A stretch of 64,000 bases of DNA. Source: Deinococcus malanensis. Lineage in GTDB: Bacteria > Deinococcota > Deinococci > Deinococcales > Deinococcaceae. How positions within the stretch are numbered: the stretch's first letter is position 1; every line of letters begins with the position of its first letter. The notes beneath the pieces are model-generated. The model was not told the origin of the DNA and made no database searches. It saw nothing but the letters and a program-made list of their open reading frames with translations. The position numbers were made by a program, and so were the translations under genes. The stretch is taken from positions 36,943-100,942 of the forward strand of contig NZ_BMPP01000001.1 of assembly GCF_014647655.1 (NCBI RefSeq). The letters run 5' to 3'. Shown piece after piece: positions 19,935-29,635 of this stretch.

Positions 19935-20634
19935 AGCGTACCTCCAGCAGGATGACCGTTGCGTCGTCCCCCTGGGCAGCACCGAACAACACGGGTTCAT
20001 GAGTCTGGCCGTAGACAACATCCTGCCAGAGCGGCTGGCGGATGAGGTCGCCGGGCCGCTCGGCGTGCCGGTATTCCCCACCCTCAACTACGGCATCACG
20101 CCCTACTTCCGTGCCTACCCGGGCAGCGTGACCCTGCGCGTCCAGACGTACCTGAGTGTCGTCCGGGATGTCCTCGACAGCCTGTATGAGCAGGGGTTCC
20201 GGCGCATCCTGATTGTGAACGGCCACGGAGGGAACTCGCCCGCTCAGGGCTTCGCAGGCGAATGGTCTGCGGACCATCCCGGCGCACAGGTGCTGTTCCA
20301 CAACTGGTGGAACGCGCCCAGGACCTGGCAGGAAGTGCAGCGGATCGACCCGGTTGCCTCGCACGCCTCCTGGATGGAAAACTTCCCCTGGACCCGCCTG
20401 CCCGGCGTGACCCTTCCAGACACGCAAAAACCCATGGCCGATCTGGACCGGTTAAGGCTCCTGTCGCCGGCGCAACTGCGACAGACGCTTGGCGACGGCA
20501 ATTATGGGGGCCTGTACCAGCGGAGTGACGAGGACATGCTGGCGTTATGGGCCGTGGCTGTCCAGGAAACGGCAGGCCTGCTGCAGCACGGGTGGGCCCC
20601 AGCCGTCCAGGACCGGTCGGAGCCGCTGACGTGA
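19900..20634 (+). CDS. Creatininase-family amidohydrolase
   Basis: ATG 19900 follows AAAGGA and overlaps the regulator by 35 bp; 244 residues. The metal ligands show in L-G-S-T-E-Q-H-G near residue 24 and in V-N-G-H-G-G-N near residue 110. The family contains creatinine amidohydrolase and several cyclic-amide hydrolases. The substrate here is unknown, but operon context suggests ring opening or deamidation of the imported compound. Confidence 0.86.
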   Translation: MKIEAMNWMQVEAYLQQDDRCVVPLGSTEQHGFMSLAVDNILPERLADEVAGPLGVPVFPTLNYGITPYFRAYPGSVTLRVQTYLSVVRDVLDSLYEQGFRRILIVNGHGGNSPAQGFAGEWSADHPGAQVLFHNWWNAPRTWQEVQRIDPVASHASWMENFPWTRLPGVTLPDTQKPMADLDRLRLLSPAQLRQTLGDGNYGGLYQRSDEDMLALWAVAVQETAGLLQHGWAPAVQDRSEPLT

Positions 20635-21662
20635 AGCTGCTGGTGTGGGGAACAGGGGCCATCGGCGGGACGATCGGTGCCTACCTCGTCCGGGCCGGGC
20701 ATGATGTCACCTTCGTGGACTGCGCTGCAGATCATGTGCGTAGCGTCCGCGAGAGCGGCCTGCACATTGAGGGACCTATCGACACGTTCACGGTACAGGC
20801 CCCGGCCTTCACGCCCGAAGAGGTCGTGGGCCGGTGGGACCATGTGCTGCTGTGCACAAAAGCGCAGGACACCGCGGGCGCTGCGGTACAGCTTGCCCTC
20901 CACGTCACCCCGGACGGCTGTGTCGTGTCGGTACAGAACGGGTTGAATCCCCTTGTCCTCAACGCCACCTTCGGGGCGGACCGGGTGCTCGGGAGCTTCG
21001 TCAACTTTGGGGCAGATTACCTGCGACCTGGCGTGGTGCACTACGCGGGGCGGGGCGTGGTCGTGGTCGGCGAGCAGGACGGTCGCCTCACGGACCGTGC
21101 GCGTGCCCTGCACGCCGTCCTGCGGGACTTCGACGAGAACGCCGTGCTCAGTGAGAACATGTACGGGTACCTGTGGAGCAAGCTTGGGTATGGTGCGCTG
21201 CTGTTCGCCACAGCCGTGACCAACGACGGCATCGCGGACGCGCTGGCGCGTCCGGAGGACCGGACGCTGTACATCGCCCTGGGACGCGAGGTGATGCGGG
21301 TTGCCCTGGCTCATCAGGTCAACCCGGAAGCCTTTAATGGCTTTGAGCCTGCCGCTTTCCTGCCTGGCGCCAGCGACGACGTGGCGCACGCCAGCATGGA
21401 TGAAATGGTCGCCTTCAACCGCCGGAGTGCCAAGACGCACAGCGGGATCTGGCGTGACCTCGCCGTCCGCAAACGCCGCACAGAGGTGGACGCTCAGCTT
21501 GGCTGGGTGGTGCACTTCGGCCGGGAGCACGGTGTGCCAACCCCCATCACCGCTCGCCTCGTGGACCTGATTCACGAATTGGAGAGCGGTCAGCGTGAAC
21601 TAAGCCGTGCGAACCTCGCGGAACTCCACGCGGTGATCCCGGCCGTCACTCCGGCGTCATGA
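20631..21662 (+). CDS. Ketopantoate reductase family protein (PanE/ApbA)
   Basis: GTG 20631 overlaps the previous stop by 4 bp; 343 residues. The dinucleotide-binding motif G-T-G-A-I-G-G starts at residue 6. The catalytic Lys lies in L-W-S-K-L-G-Y. In this catabolic operon it more likely reduces or oxidises a 2-oxo or 2-hydroxy acid than makes pantothenate. Confidence 0.85.
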   Translation: MKLLVWGTGAIGGTIGAYLVRAGHDVTFVDCAADHVRSVRESGLHIEGPIDTFTVQAPAFTPEEVVGRWDHVLLCTKAQDTAGAAVQLALHVTPDGCVVSVQNGLNPLVLNATFGADRVLGSFVNFGADYLRPGVVHYAGRGVVVVGEQDGRLTDRARALHAVLRDFDENAVLSENMYGYLWSKLGYGALLFATAVTNDGIADALARPEDRTLYIALGREVMRVALAHQVNPEAFNGFEPAAFLPGASDDVAHASMDEMVAFNRRSAKTHSGIWRDLAVRKRRTEVDAQLGWVVHFGREHGVPTPITARLVDLIHELESGQRELSRANLAELHAVIPAVTPAS

Positions 21663-22288
21663 CCACCGCGGCAGCCGGTCTGCGCGCCCTGTTGCCAGCC
21701 GGCGACCTGACGTGTGTCGTGAGCGACGCGCTCGACCGTGGCGGGGCGCTCAGCGGCGCCTTCCGTCCTGTCTGGTCTGGTGCGAGCTGCGCCGGGGAGG
21801 CGGTCACGGTACGCACGTTCGGGACGGATCTCAGCGCCGTGTTCGACGCGATTGCGGAGGCTGCGCCGGGCAGCGTCCTGGTGATCGACTCGCACGGGAT
21901 CACGGGAACCGCGTTCTGGGGGGAACGGACCACGCGCGCCGCCCTGGCACGCCGCCTCGCGGGAGTCGTGATCGACGGAGGTTGCCGGGACGTGACGGCT
22001 GTACGTCGGCTGGGCTTCCCAGTGTTCTGCACAGCCATCACGCCCAACGCGGGGTTGGCGGGAGGACGCGGCGCCGTCAACGTCCCCATTCAGGCGGGGG
22101 GCATTCCCGTGTCACCGGGGGACGTCGTGGTGGCGGACGAGAACGGGGTCGTGATCGTGCCGGGCCACCTTGCAGCCAGCACCCTCGAACGCGTGCGGGT
22201 CCTGCTTGCTGCGGAGCAGCAGGCGTTTGCTCAGGCTGACCGGGGCGCGGCGGCGCCACCGGATGGCACGGAAGGAGAAATGGTTTAA
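21659..22288 (+). CDS. RraA-family aldolase/decarboxylase-like protein
   Basis: 209 residues. The family core D-G-G-C-R-D-V and the closing V-V-A-D-E-N-G-V-V-I-V-P are present. Relatives are 4-hydroxy-4-methyl-2-oxoglutarate aldolases and oxaloacetate decarboxylases; some bind RNase E instead. Its place between oxo-acid and peptidase enzymes favours the metabolic role. Confidence 0.85.
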   Translation: MTTAAAGLRALLPAGDLTCVVSDALDRGGALSGAFRPVWSGASCAGEAVTVRTFGTDLSAVFDAIAEAAPGSVLVIDSHGITGTAFWGERTTRAALARRLAGVVIDGGCRDVTAVRRLGFPVFCTAITPNAGLAGGRGAVNVPIQAGGIPVSPGDVVVADENGVVIVPGHLAASTLERVRVLLAAEQQAFAQADRGAAAPPDGTEGEMV

Positions 22289-22289
22289 C

Positions 22290-23816
22290 GTGAATGAATT
22301 TCAGCAACGGTCGGCCGAAATCAACGATCTGCTCTGTGTCCTCAATCTGCTGACCTGGGACACACGCACCCAGATGCCCCCGGGCGGCAGCCACACCCGG
22401 GCGCAGCAGACCGCTACCCTGAGCGGCCTCACTCAGCAGCGCCTCCTCGATCCGGCGTTCGAGCGTGCGGCGCAGGCCGCGCTGAGCGCCGCAGAGTCCG
22501 GCAGCGTCTCGGCCCGTGCGGCTCAGCAGGCCATCCATGCGGTCAGTGCCCTGAAACGGGTGCCAGTCGAACTGACCCGCGACCTGGCCCTGACCAAAAG
22601 CGCTGCTCAGGACGCCTGGGCGGACGCGCGGGCCCACAGCGACTTCCAGCGGTTCGCGCCGCACCTCACACGCATGGTGGACCTCCAGCGCCGCCTGGCA
22701 GACGCGCTCGGGTACGGTGCCCATCCTTACGACGCGCTGCTTAACCTGTACGAGCCTGGCCTCACGACGGAGACACTCTGGGAGTTATTCTCGCCACTGC
22801 GCACGCACCACCTGTCCCTGCTGCGCGAAGTCCAGGCGCAGCCCCAGCCGCGTCTGGACTTCCTGGCGCGCGACTACGACATCAGCGCACAACAGGTCCT
22901 CGCCCTGGAGCTTGCGCAGGCCATCGGGTACGACCTCCCGCGGGGCCGACTCGACGCGTCCGCGCATCCTTTCGAGATCAGCTTCACCCGCGCGGACGTG
23001 CGCATCACCACCCGCTACCGTCCAGACTTCCTGCCCGGCGCGTTGTTCGGGGTGCTGCACGAGGCGGGACATGCCATGTACGAACAGGGCGTTTCTCCCA
23101 AACTGAGCCGCAGTGTCCTCACGTCTGACCTGCTGGGACTGTACGCCGTGGGCGGTGCAAGCTACGGTACGCACGAGAGCCAGTCGCGATTATGGGAAAA
23201 CCGGGTCGGCCGCTCCCGCGCGTTCTGGGACCAACATTACCCGCGGGCGCAGGCCCTTTTTCCCTCACAACTCGCGGACGTGACGGTTGACGAGTTTCAC
23301 CGCGCCGTGAACCGGGTGCAGCCCAGCCTGATCCGCGTGAACGCCGACGAACTCACCTATGACCTGCACATCATGCTGCGCGTTGATATCGAGTCGGCCC
23401 TCATCGCCGGCGACCTCCAGGTGCAGGACCTCCCGGAGATGTGGAATGCCCGCATCGAGTCTGACCTGGGCCTGCAGGTGCCTGACGACGCACGGGGCGT
23501 GCTGCAGGACATCCACTGGTCAGCGGGCCTGTTTGGTTCCTTCCCGACGTACACGGTCGGCAACATCATGGCCGCGCAGTTTTTCGAAGCGGCGCACGCT
23601 GCGCTCCCCGACCTCGATGCGTCCCTGGCCCAGGGAGAGTACCGCCCGCTCCTCACCTGGCTGACCGAGCAGGTGTACCAGCACGGCCGGACCTTCACCC
23701 CTCACGAACTCCTGGAACGCACGACTGGACGCGGCCTGGACGCGACACCCTACCTGACGTACTTGAGCAGCAAATACCGTGACCTTTACGGCCTCACGGT
23801 AGAGGAGACAGCATGA
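22290..23816 (+). CDS. M32-family metallocarboxypeptidase (Taq carboxypeptidase type)
   Basis: GTG 22290 gives 508 residues. The zinc motif V-L-H-E-A-G-H-A is near residue 260 and the late D-I-H-W-S-A-G block fits the family. It removes C-terminal residues from peptides in the cytoplasm. The ribosome site AAGGAG is rather far (about 12 bp) from the GTG, but translation could be coupled to the previous gene. Confidence 0.92.
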   Translation: MNEFQQRSAEINDLLCVLNLLTWDTRTQMPPGGSHTRAQQTATLSGLTQQRLLDPAFERAAQAALSAAESGSVSARAAQQAIHAVSALKRVPVELTRDLALTKSAAQDAWADARAHSDFQRFAPHLTRMVDLQRRLADALGYGAHPYDALLNLYEPGLTTETLWELFSPLRTHHLSLLREVQAQPQPRLDFLARDYDISAQQVLALELAQAIGYDLPRGRLDASAHPFEISFTRADVRITTRYRPDFLPGALFGVLHEAGHAMYEQGVSPKLSRSVLTSDLLGLYAVGGASYGTHESQSRLWENRVGRSRAFWDQHYPRAQALFPSQLADVTVDEFHRAVNRVQPSLIRVNADELTYDLHIMLRVDIESALIAGDLQVQDLPEMWNARIESDLGLQVPDDARGVLQDIHWSAGLFGSFPTYTVGNIMAAQFFEAAHAALPDLDASLAQGEYRPLLTWLTEQVYQHGRTFTPHELLERTTGRGLDATPYLTYLSSKYRDLYGLTVEETA

Positions 23817-24568
23817 CACGACGGTCTGATGGTCTGGCAGGGAAGGTCGCGGTCGTCACGGGCGCGAGCAGCGGCATCGGTGCGGCCACCGCCCTCGCGC
23901 TGGCGGCGCATGGAGCGAGTGTGGTGCTGGTCGCGCGGCGCGAGGACCGCCTGCAGGACCTCGCGCGTCAGGTCCAGAGCACCGGGGGTCACGCGGAGGT
24001 GGCCGTTGCGGATATCGCGGATGAAGCCCAGGCACGTCTCACGGTAGAGCGCGCCGTGAGCGTGTTCGGGCGGGTGGACATCCTGGTAAACAACGCGGGG
24101 TTGATGCTGCTCGGCCCGGTTACCGGCGCCGACACGACCGACTGGCGCCGCATGATCGACGTGAACCTGCTGGGGCTGATGTACACCACCCACGCGGCGA
24201 TTCCTCACATGCGCACGCAGGGCGGTGGGCATATCGTCAATATCTCCTCCGTCTCCGGACGCGGCGCGAGCCCGACCTCTGCGGGGTACAGTGCGTCCAA
24301 GTGGGGCGTCGGCGGCTTCAGCGAGGGCCTGCGGCAGGAAGTCCGGCTGGACCGCATCCGCGTGACGGTGATCGAGCCGGGCGTCGTGGCCACCGAACTG
24401 ACCGATCACATCACCCACCAGGACACCAAGGTCGCCTACGAGGGCCGCATCCAGACCATGATTCCTCTGGAGTCCGAGGACATCGCCGCGGCCGTCGTGT
24501 ATGCCGTGACTCAACCGGAGCGGGTCAACGTCAACGAGATCCTGATCCGGCCACTCGACCAGGGATGA
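23813..24568 (+). CDS. SDR-family oxidoreductase
   Basis: 251 residues with T-G-A-S-S-G-I-G, N-N-A-G and Y-S-A-S-K-W. The best match is the YdfG-like NADP-dependent hydroxy-acid dehydrogenases. The ATGA overlap couples it to the carboxypeptidase gene. A 210-bp gap follows in which I see no gene. Confidence 0.88.
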   Translation: MTRRSDGLAGKVAVVTGASSGIGAATALALAAHGASVVLVARREDRLQDLARQVQSTGGHAEVAVADIADEAQARLTVERAVSVFGRVDILVNNAGLMLLGPVTGADTTDWRRMIDVNLLGLMYTTHAAIPHMRTQGGGHIVNISSVSGRGASPTSAGYSASKWGVGGFSEGLRQEVRLDRIRVTVIEPGVVATELTDHITHQDTKVAYEGRIQTMIPLESEDIAAAVVYAVTQPERVNVNEILIRPLDQG

Positions 24569-24778
24569 TGCGGCACGCCGATGTTTGCACAAGAAGATCT
24601 GCGCGGGTATGGGCGCAGCAGTTGCCTCGACGGTGGTACCTGATGCGCCCATGGCGGCCGGCTCCAAGGCGCACTGTCGCTCAAGGCGGCATAGTGGTGA
24701 GTCCCCCGAAGAATACCGTGAGCCCCGGCCCGGCTGAACCTTTCACCATGCCTGCCCGGTCGTGGCCGGGCCTACCGG

Positions 24779-26155
24779 ATGCCTGACTTTGGCGTCCTGT
24801 TCGCGTCCATTCCGCAGGTGGCGGCGCGCTACCGTGCCGGCACCCTTTCGCCTGTCGACGTCACCCGCGCGTCTCTCTCACGCATCGAGGAACTGAACCC
24901 GGCACTGAATGCCTTCATTACTGTCACGGCGGATCTGGCCCTTGCTCAGGCGGTACACGCTGAAACAGAACTGCGCAGCGGACTGGACCGGGGACCGCTG
25001 CACGGGATTCCCGTCGCGCTCAAGGACCTCACGGACACTGCAGGGGTGCGCACCACCTGCGGCTCCCGCGTTCTGGCGGACCATATCCCGGACAAGGACG
25101 CGGACGTCACGGTGCGGCTCCGTGAGGCAGGCGCGGTCCTGCTCGGCAAAACGAACCTGCTGGAGTTCGCGTACGGCATCGTGCACCCGGATTACGGGCA
25201 GACGAACAATCCGTGGGATGTGACGCGCACGTCCGGAGGCAGCAGTGGCGGATCCGCGGCGGCGGTCGCGGCCGGCCTGTGTTTCGCGGCATTCGGCACA
25301 GACACGGGCGGTTCCATCCGCATTCCTGCGGCGTACTGCGGCGTGACTGGATTCAAACCCACCTACGGCCTGGTGCGACTTGACGGTGTGTTTCCCTTGT
25401 CCTGGTCGCTGGACCACGGCGGTCCGGTCGCGCGCAGCAGCGGTGACGCCGCCCTGATGCTCGCCGCCCTCACCGGACGACCACACAACGCTGCGCCACG
25501 CGACCTGCACGGCGTCCGCCTTGGCGTTCTGGTTGAGCACACCCGGGGCCCGGAAATGCAGCCTGGAGTCGCGGAGGTCTTCGAACGTGCCTGTGACGCC
25601 CTGCGCGCAGCCGGGGCAGTCCTGGTTCAGGTTCGCGTCCCGGGACTCGACCTGGTGGAGGCCGCGATGATGCACGTGCTGCAGCCCGAAGCGAGCGCCG
25701 TCCATACGGCGTGGCTGCAGCAGTCCCCTGAGAAGTACGCTCCGGACACCCGGACGCAGCTCGAACAGGGTTTCGAAGTCAGCGCGGTGAATCATGTGCG
25801 CGCGCAACAGTTCCGCCGCAACCTCGTGCGTGACTTCCTCGCGGCTCTCACTGACGTCGAGGCGGTCCTCACGCCAACGGTCGCCTGGGTCGCGCCCCAC
25901 GAAGACCCGGTCGTGTCGGGGGACGAAGGTTTTGCCGAAGCGCGCCGCACGGCACCCGCCAACCTCACAGGATTCCCGGCCCTGAGCCTGAACGCAGGGT
26001 TCTCGCAGGGCCTGCCGGTTGGTTTACAGATCACGACCAGGCCTGGTGAGGATGCCCGTGCACTCTCACTCGGCGCGAGCGTCGAAGCGCTCCTGAACGC
26101 GAACCGGATCCCGCCACTCGGGAGCTCCCCACCATTCAAAAGGACGGCCCCATGA
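24779..26155 (+). CDS. Amidase-signature family amidase
   Basis: 458 residues with the Ser-cisSer-Lys triad: the Lys in V-A-L-K-D, then G-G-S-S-G-G-S, then [11 protein letters not shown]. It hydrolyses amides and is closely related to GatA. A free-standing copy in a catabolic operon argues against the tRNA amidotransferase role. Confidence 0.9.
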   Translation: MPDFGVLFASIPQVAARYRAGTLSPVDVTRASLSRIEELNPALNAFITVTADLALAQAVHAETELRSGLDRGPLHGIPVALKDLTDTAGVRTTCGSRVLADHIPDKDADVTVRLREAGAVLLGKTNLLEFAYGIVHPDYGQTNNPWDVTRTSGGSSGGSAAAVAAGLCFAAFGTDTGGSIRIPAAYCGVTGFKPTYGLVRLDGVFPLSWSLDHGGPVARSSGDAALMLAALTGRPHNAAPRDLHGVRLGVLVEHTRGPEMQPGVAEVFERACDALRAAGAVLVQVRVPGLDLVEAAMMHVLQPEASAVHTAWLQQSPEKYAPDTRTQLEQGFEVSAVNHVRAQQFRRNLVRDFLAALTDVEAVLTPTVAWVAPHEDPVVSGDEGFAEARRTAPANLTGFPALSLNAGFSQGLPVGLQITTRPGEDARALSLGASVEALLNANRIPPLGSSPPFKRTAP

Positions 26156-26207
26156 CTTCACTTTGCAGTTTCGCCCGACCATCGATCTCTTGTGTGACGG
26201 TCCGGCC

Positions 26208-26972
26208 ATGAACGTCCGCTTCGACGGCCAGACCGTCATCGTGACGGGTGCGGCGCATGGTTTCGGCCGGGCAATCAGCCTGGCGTTCGCTGCACGCGGG
26301 GCCAACGTCTGGGCCTGTGACGTGAACGATGCCGGGCTCCGGGAAACGGAGGCCCTCTCAGCTGAACGGGAGGCTCCTTTGCAGGTTCGCACGGTCGATG
26401 TCTCGAACCGGGAGGCCGTGCAGGCCCTGGTGAAGGAAGCTTCGGGGGGAGAGCGGGTGGACGTTCTCGTGAACAACGCGGGGGGCGTGCTCGGTCAGGT
26501 CGGGCGGCCCCTGGAGCAGATCGGCCAGGACGACTGGCACGCGATCTTCCGGGTGAACCTGGACGGCGCGTTCTATTTCAGTCAGGCGGTCGCGCCGCTG
26601 ATGAAAGCCCGGGGTGCCGGGCGTATTGTCAACATCAGCAGTGGCGCCGGGCTGGGCGTGAGTCTCACGGGCATCCAGGCTTACGCGAGTGCGAAGGCCG
26701 CGCAGATCGGCCTGACCCGGCAGCTGGCGCACGAACTCGGCGCGTGGGGCATCACCGTGAACAACGTCGCGCCCGGCTTCGTGCGGAGCAATCCCACCAC
26801 CGAGCGGCAGTGGGAAAGTTACGGTGAGGAGGGGCAACGCCGCCTGATCGACAACATCGCCATGAAACGCCTCGGCAGTCCCGATGACATCGCGCACGCC
26901 GTCCTGTTCTTCGCGTCAGAGTACGCCGGCTGGGTGACCGGGCAGATCCTCAGCGTGGATGGAGGCAAATGA
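26208..26972 (+). CDS. SDR-family oxidoreductase
   Basis: ATG 26208 gives 254 residues with T-G-A-A-H-G-F-G, N-N-A-G and Y-A-S-A-K. It is the third SDR of the locus. The frame is open to 26163, but the ATG starts just before the conserved fold. Confidence 0.87.
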   Translation: MNVRFDGQTVIVTGAAHGFGRAISLAFAARGANVWACDVNDAGLRETEALSAEREAPLQVRTVDVSNREAVQALVKEASGGERVDVLVNNAGGVLGQVGRPLEQIGQDDWHAIFRVNLDGAFYFSQAVAPLMKARGAGRIVNISSGAGLGVSLTGIQAYASAKAAQIGLTRQLAHELGAWGITVNNVAPGFVRSNPTTERQWESYGEEGQRRLIDNIAMKRLGSPDDIAHAVLFFASEYAGWVTGQILSVDGGK

Positions 26973-28369
26973 TGGATGACGTCTTGACCTACCTGCACGA
27001 GCACTACGAGCGCCACCTGGAAGACCTGCGGGCGTTCGTAGGCATACCGAGTGTCAGCACTGAAGAGCAGCGCGCGCCTGACGTGCGCCGAGCAGCCGAA
27101 TGGGTGGCCGCGCGACTCGGCTCTGCCGGTCTCACTGACGTCCTGGTGCATGAGACGCCAGGACACCCGGTCGTGACCGCGTCATGGACCAACCTTCCCG
27201 GTGCACCGACCATCCTCATTTACGGTCATTACGATGTGCAACCGCCCGACCCGCTCGACCGGTGGGACAGCCCGCCGTTCGAGGCCACCGAGCGGGACGG
27301 GAAGCTGTTCGCGCGGGGCGTGTCGGATGACAAGGCGCCCATGCTGATCCCCATCCGGGTGATCGAGGCGTTCCTGAAGGTCCACGGGGCACTCCCGGTC
27401 AACGTGAAGCTGCTGTTCGAGGGCGAGGAAGAGATCGGCAGCCCGCACCTCGGGGCATTCGTGCGTGGTCACGCCGCACAGCTCCAGGCGGACTTCGTCC
27501 TGTCCGCCGATGGGGGCATGTGGCGCGCCGACGTCCCGACCCTGACCGTGAGCGCGCGCGGGTTGACAGCGCTGGAGTTCACCGTGCGTGGCCCGGGGAG
27601 GGACCTGCACTCCGGGCGTCATGGAGGTGGGCTCCACAACCCCCTCCACGTCATCGCGAGGATGGTTGCGAGTCTGCACGATCCGGAAGGCCGGGTGAGT
27701 GTTGACGGCTTCTACAACGACGTTTCGCCTCTTTCGCCTGACATCCGGGCGGACACGGCGGCCCTGCCCTTCAGTGACGAGACGTACTTGAGGGAAGTCG
27801 ACGCGCCCGGCACCTTTGGAGAACCGGGCTACAGCACCCTGGAACGCCAGTGGTACCGTCCAACCCTCGAACTCAACGGACTGTGGGGCGGGTACACCGG
27901 CCAGGGCGTCAAAACTGTCCTGCCGAGCGAGGCGCACGCGAAAATAACCTGCCGGCTCGTGCCAGGTCAGGATCCGGACCGGGTCCGGGAGCGAATCCAG
28001 GACCATCTGCGGCTGCATGCCCCCCCGGGGGTCACGGTCACGTTCAAGGGCGGCGGGCACGGAGCGCCTGCCTACCGGATTCCGCCAGAGCACGTGGGAC
28101 TGCGGGTCGCGCGTGAGGCCCTCAGAAGCGTGTACGGTCAGGAACCCCTGATGGTGGGCATGGGCGGCTCGATTCCCATCTGTGACACGTTCCGTGAAGC
28201 GCTCGGCATGGACACGGTGTTCTTCTCGTTCGCGGTGGGCGACGAGAACATTCATGCCCCCAACGAGTTCTTCCGCCTCACCCGGTTTCAGGAGGGCGCG
28301 CAGGCCTGGTCGGCGTACTTCGGGGCGCTTGCCCGCTCGCGTGATTCCGTGGCCACGGCTGGAGGGTGA
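26969..28369 (+). CDS. M20-family metallopeptidase (dipeptidase)
   Basis: 466 residues. Zinc ligands are visible in Y-G-H-Y-D-V-Q, R-G-V-S-D-D-K, F-E-G-E-E-E-I-G and S-A-D-G-G-M-W. It is similar to carnosinase-type dipeptidases. It overlaps the SDR stop by 4 bp and probably cleaves the imported dipeptide or N-acyl amino acid. Confidence 0.92.
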   Translation: MMDDVLTYLHEHYERHLEDLRAFVGIPSVSTEEQRAPDVRRAAEWVAARLGSAGLTDVLVHETPGHPVVTASWTNLPGAPTILIYGHYDVQPPDPLDRWDSPPFEATERDGKLFARGVSDDKAPMLIPIRVIEAFLKVHGALPVNVKLLFEGEEEIGSPHLGAFVRGHAAQLQADFVLSADGGMWRADVPTLTVSARGLTALEFTVRGPGRDLHSGRHGGGLHNPLHVIARMVASLHDPEGRVSVDGFYNDVSPLSPDIRADTAALPFSDETYLREVDAPGTFGEPGYSTLERQWYRPTLELNGLWGGYTGQGVKTVLPSEAHAKITCRLVPGQDPDRVRERIQDHLRLHAPPGVTVTFKGGGHGAPAYRIPPEHVGLRVAREALRSVYGQEPLMVGMGGSIPICDTFREALGMDTVFFSFAVGDENIHAPNEFFRLTRFQEGAQAWSAYFGALARSRDSVATAGG

Positions 28370-28373
28370 TGGG

Positions 28374-29354
28374 ATGTACGACCTGATCCGGTCCACGCCT
28401 CTCGGCACGACCGTGCGCGGAGTGCTCGACGCGCCCCTCGCACCCGAAACCCGCGTGCCCTATACCGTGGTGCGCGGGCTGGAGGACGGGCCAACCCTGT
28501 TGGTGACGGCCGGCGTGCATGGTGCGGAGTACGCCAGTATCGACGCGGCCTACCTGCTCGCCCAGACCGACCCGGGGACCCTGCACGGAACGCTGGTGGT
28601 TCTGCCCATCGTGAATCCCAGTGCGTTCTGGCAGCGCAGCATCTATGTGAACCCCATTGACAGGCGCAATCTGAACCGCCTGTTTCCCGGGCGGGCGCGC
28701 GGAACGTATGCCGAACAGCTGGCCTCATGGCTGCACGAGGAGTTTCTGTCGCATGCAGACGCCTTGATCGACCTGCACGGTGGGGACCTCGTGGAAGCGC
28801 TGGAACCTTTCTCGGTCTACGTGCGGGGTCATGAGCCGTCTCGCCAACTGGCACTCGCGGTGGGATTGCCGCACCTGATTGCCAGCGAGAGCCGCGGCAT
28901 GACGTACGAGGTGAGCCGCACGCATGGTATCCCCGCCCTTATCGCAGAGGCGGGTGGTCAGGGCCTGCGCGGTGCGGCGGACGTGGCCCTGCTGGTGCGG
29001 GGAGTTCACAATGGCATGCGTCATCTTGGCATGCTCTCTGGTGACCCTGAGCCGCGTGCCGAAGTCACCGAGCATGATGCGTTTGCCTGGCTGGCCGCAC
29101 CGGCCGCAGGCTTATGGCACCCGAGCGTGACCGCCGGGGCGCTGGTGTCGAAAGGGCAGGAGCTTGGAACCCTGCGGGGCATGGATGGACAGGACCTGCA
29201 AACCTTCTCCGCGCAGGACAGCGGCGTTGTCCTGTTCCTTGTGACGAGTCTCGCCATGAACGTAGGGGACCCGATGCTCGCGATCGGCGTTCCCGCTTCC
29301 CGGCCTGCCGAATCACTTCCTGCCGCTGTTGGAGCAGTTCAGGCCGAGAGCTGA
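28374..29354 (+). CDS. Succinylglutamate desuccinylase/aspartoacylase family deacylase
   Basis: ATG 28374 gives 326 residues. The zinc motifs are G-V-H-G-A-E-Y near 47 and the later I-D-L-H-G-G-D. R-R-N-L-N-R-L-F is the family substrate block. It should remove an acyl group from an N-acyl amino acid. It is the last gene of the coupled run; a 281-bp gap follows. Confidence 0.88.
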   Translation: MYDLIRSTPLGTTVRGVLDAPLAPETRVPYTVVRGLEDGPTLLVTAGVHGAEYASIDAAYLLAQTDPGTLHGTLVVLPIVNPSAFWQRSIYVNPIDRRNLNRLFPGRARGTYAEQLASWLHEEFLSHADALIDLHGGDLVEALEPFSVYVRGHEPSRQLALAVGLPHLIASESRGMTYEVSRTHGIPALIAEAGGQGLRGAADVALLVRGVHNGMRHLGMLSGDPEPRAEVTEHDAFAWLAAPAAGLWHPSVTAGALVSKGQELGTLRGMDGQDLQTFSAQDSGVVLFLVTSLAMNVGDPMLAIGVPASRPAESLPAAVGAVQAES

Positions 29355-29635
29355 ACGCGGATGTGAGTCCAGCCGTGGAGTGCGGAGCCTGGTGCTGCAC
29401 CCGCCGGCAGTCCGGGGCCGTCATGGGAATACGCGTTGGCGGAGCCAGGGGCTGCGCTTGAACTCACCCCAGGAGTGCCGGTCCAGCCGCCGTTGAAAAC
29501 CCACCTGGACCGTTGGCCTCATCCAACGGGGTCCGGTACGCTCCGCAGGAGTCCGTCATCACTCGCACGACCTGCAGGGCCTGATCTCACGGTCCACACG
29601 GCCCACCGTCGTCTCTCCTCTCAAGGCAGGTTCTT